Positions 62,508 through 64,000 of a stretch of 64,000 nt of DNA are shown in pieces (the first letter of the stretch is position 1; every line of letters starts with the position of its first letter). The stretch is from Actinoplanes sp. DH11 (GTDB taxonomy: Bacteria; Actinomycetota; Actinomycetes; Mycobacteriales; Micromonosporaceae), in assembly GCF_020873875.1 (NCBI RefSeq), contig NZ_JAHWGU010000015.1, positions 124,001 through 188,000 on the forward strand, written 5' to 3'. The position numbers and the translations under genes are program-made. Below the pieces are notes generated by a model. That model ran no database searches. It was not told where the DNA came from and saw only the letters and a program-made list of their open reading frames with translations.

Positions 62508-64000
62508 ATGAGTGACGCTCAGGGTGGAGCGGCGGGCAGGGGCGGCTGGTTCGCCGACCTGCGGGTCAACGCGAAGATCCAGGCAGGCATCGGGGTCGCC
62601 GCGATCGCGGCAGTCCTGGTCGGCCTGACCGGCCTGGCCGCCATCGAGAACCTCGGTGATCGCAACAACCGCCTCTACACCGACAATGTCGCCCCGCTCA
62701 CCCAGCTGGCCGCGGTGCAGCGCAATCTGCAGGCGGTCCGGGCGCGGTACCTGGAGTACGGCGTTGCGTCCGCAGCCACTCGCGAGAAGCTGCAGGGCGA
62801 GATCGCCAAGCGGGGACAGCAGGTCGAGGACGGGCTGGCGGCATACCGCCCCGGGGCGGCGAGCGTCGAGAATGTCGACACCTTCGCGGCGGCGTTCGAC
62901 AAACTGCGCTCCGACAGTGAGAACATCCTTCTCCCGCTCGCCAACCGTGGTGCCACCACCCGATTCGGGGCGGCCTACCGGGAGACGATCCTGCCCACCA
63001 TGACGGTCGCCTCGGAGGCGCTCGAGGCTGAGAACACCGCGCAACTCGACCATGCCGCCATGCTGGCGGCGGAGAGCGCCGATTCGGCAGCCGCAGCCAA
63101 GCGTACGCAGATCGGTGTCCTTGTCGTCGGCGTCCTCGCCGCGATCTTCCTGGGTTTGATGGTGGCCCGCTACATCGTCCGGCGCCTGGAACGGGTCAAG
63201 AAGACGCTCACCTCGATGGCCAACGGTGACCTGACCGGCACCGTCGACGTCGCCGGCCGTGACGAGGTCGGCCAGATGGCGCAGATGCTGTCCCGCGCAC
63301 AGGGACAGACCCGTGACGTGGTGTCCCAGGTCGGTGCCGCCGCGCACAGCCTCGCCGCCGCGGCCGAGGAGACCTCGACCATCGCCAACCAGATCAGCGA
63401 AGGCGCCGCGACTGCCTCCGAACAGGCCCGCCGGGTGTCCGCCGCCTCCGCCGACGTGTCGCTGAGCGTCACCACGGTCGCGGCCGGCTCCGAAGAAATG
63501 GGTGCGGCCATCGCCGAGATCGCGCAGAGCGCCAACGCGGCAGCCGAGGTGGTCGGCAAGGCGGTCGGCGTGGCCGCGTCGGCGAACCAGACGATCGCGA
63601 CCCTGGGCGAGTCGAGCCGCGAGATCGGCGACGTCATCCGGGTGATCACGGCGATCGCCGAGCAGACGAACCTGCTCGCCCTGAACGCGACGATCGAGGC
63701 GGCGCGCGCCGGGGAGACCGGCAAAGGCTTCGCCGTGGTCGCCGGCGAGGTCAAGGACCTGGCCCAGGAGACGGCCCGGGCCACCGAGGACATCGCCCGC
63801 CGCGTCGAGGCCATCCAGAACGACAGCAACCAGGCGGTCGCGGCGATCGGCGAGATCAGCGAGATCATCGGCCACATCAGCGACTACACGACGACGATCG
63901 CCTCCGCGGTCGAGGAACAGAGCGCCACGACGGCGGAGATGAACCGCAACGTCAACGAGGCCGCCAACGCCACCGGCGAGATCAACAACGGCATCACCAG
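62508..64000 (+). CDS. Methyl-accepting chemotaxis protein, C-terminus cut by window edge
   Basis: The frame is open from ATG 62508 to the right edge (497 codons); GAGGG lies upstream. Residues ~1-25 are cytoplasmic, with transmembrane segments at about 28-50 and 205-225. The periplasmic-side part (~50-205) is a four-helix-bundle sensor (NLGDRNNRLYTDNVAPLTQLAAVQRNLQAVRARYLEYG). HAMP follows, then the signalling domain with the hairpin tip EQTNLLALNATIEAARAGETGKGFAVVAGEVKDLAQETARATEDI. It signals to CheA/CheW in motile cells (Actinoplanes-like zoospores would fit). The last part of the methylation helix lies outside the window. Confidence 0.92.
   Translation, partial: MSDAQGGAAGRGGWFADLRVNAKIQAGIGVAAIAAVLVGLTGLAAIENLGDRNNRLYTDNVAPLTQLAAVQRNLQAVRARYLEYGVASAATREKLQGEIAKRGQQVEDGLAAYRPGAASVENVDTFAAAFDKLRSDSENILLPLANRGATTRFGAAYRETILPTMTVASEALEAENTAQLDHAAMLAAESADSAAAAKRTQIGVLVVGVLAAIFLGLMVARYIVRRLERVKKTLTSMANGDLTGTVDVAGRDEVGQMAQMLSRAQGQTRDVVSQVGAAAHSLAAAAEETSTIANQISEGAATASEQARRVSAASADVSLSVTTVAAGSEEMGAAIAEIAQSANAAAEVVGKAVGVAASANQTIATLGESSREIGDVIRVITAIAEQTNLLALNATIEAARAGETGKGFAVVAGEVKDLAQETARATEDIARRVEAIQNDSNQAVAAIGEISEIIGHISDYTTTIASAVEEQSATTAEMNRNVNEAANATGEINNGIT

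Overview
The window is high-G+C DNA of an actinomycete. Several genes point to this: a mycothiol-dependent formaldehyde dehydrogenase, an F420-type PPOX oxidoreductase, a nickel superoxide dismutase, the actinobacterial glgC/glgM pair, and the pgsA2-DUF881-sbp-DUF881-gcvH-garA-ftsR-bfn-merR block known from mycobacteria. Overall style and gene content fit Micromonosporaceae (Actinoplanes-like); the genus is inference. No rRNA, tRNA, CRISPR array, prophage or insertion sequence was found.

Layout. 1-5573: an edge-cut membrane protein, then divergent glgC and glgM, with a secreted GH10-like hydrolase translationally coupled to glgM. 5594-13056: mixed accessory enzymes (S33 peptidase, SDR, AraC regulator, secreted beta-trefoil protein, ABC-F ATPase, F420/PPOX protein, PhzF). 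13169-16551: a MoxR/ChlI-like AAA+ ATPase with its VWA partner. 17894-23830: the conserved envelope/division block. 23870-29029: UvrA-like ABC ATPase, alpha/beta hydrolase, ECF sigma factor with SnoaL-like tail, STAS protein, DUF4142 protein. 29213-32254: a 1013-residue NACHT ATPase, the best candidate for a stand-alone immune gene. 32282-41335: asparagine synthase, two-component system, frameshifted lipoprotein, purU, and a TetR/MFS pair with a clear double operator. 42065-46027: mscR with its MBL partner, then an FAD oxidoreductase and its TetR regulator.

46477-57397 is the most unusual region. It holds an RpiR regulator, an ornithine-cyclodeaminase-family enzyme, two histidine-ammonia-lyase-family proteins that both lack the Ala-Ser-Gly triad needed for the MIO cofactor, a LacI regulator, an amidohydrolase, a cysteine-dioxygenase-type cupin, and a complete OpuC-type quaternary-amine ABC importer. 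TGAATA/TATTCA half-sites occur in both divergent promoter regions. I infer uptake and breakdown of a betaine-type amino acid (an ergothioneine- or hercynine-like compound is one option).

57436-64000: berberine-bridge-type FAD oxidase, sulfotransferase, a flavin reductase-sodN operon behind a SoxR-like promoter with a 19-bp spacer, an ECF sigma/membrane anti-sigma pair, and an edge-cut methyl-accepting chemotaxis protein.

Three non-coding themes recur. (1) Two 75-bp palindromic elements lie 32 kb apart with their loops inverted relative to each other. (2) Short tandem repeats start at or include the stop codon of a gene, mostly at convergent gene ends. (3) Many genes have a TANNNT box 6-8 nt before the start codon and no ribosome-binding site, the signature of leaderless transcripts.
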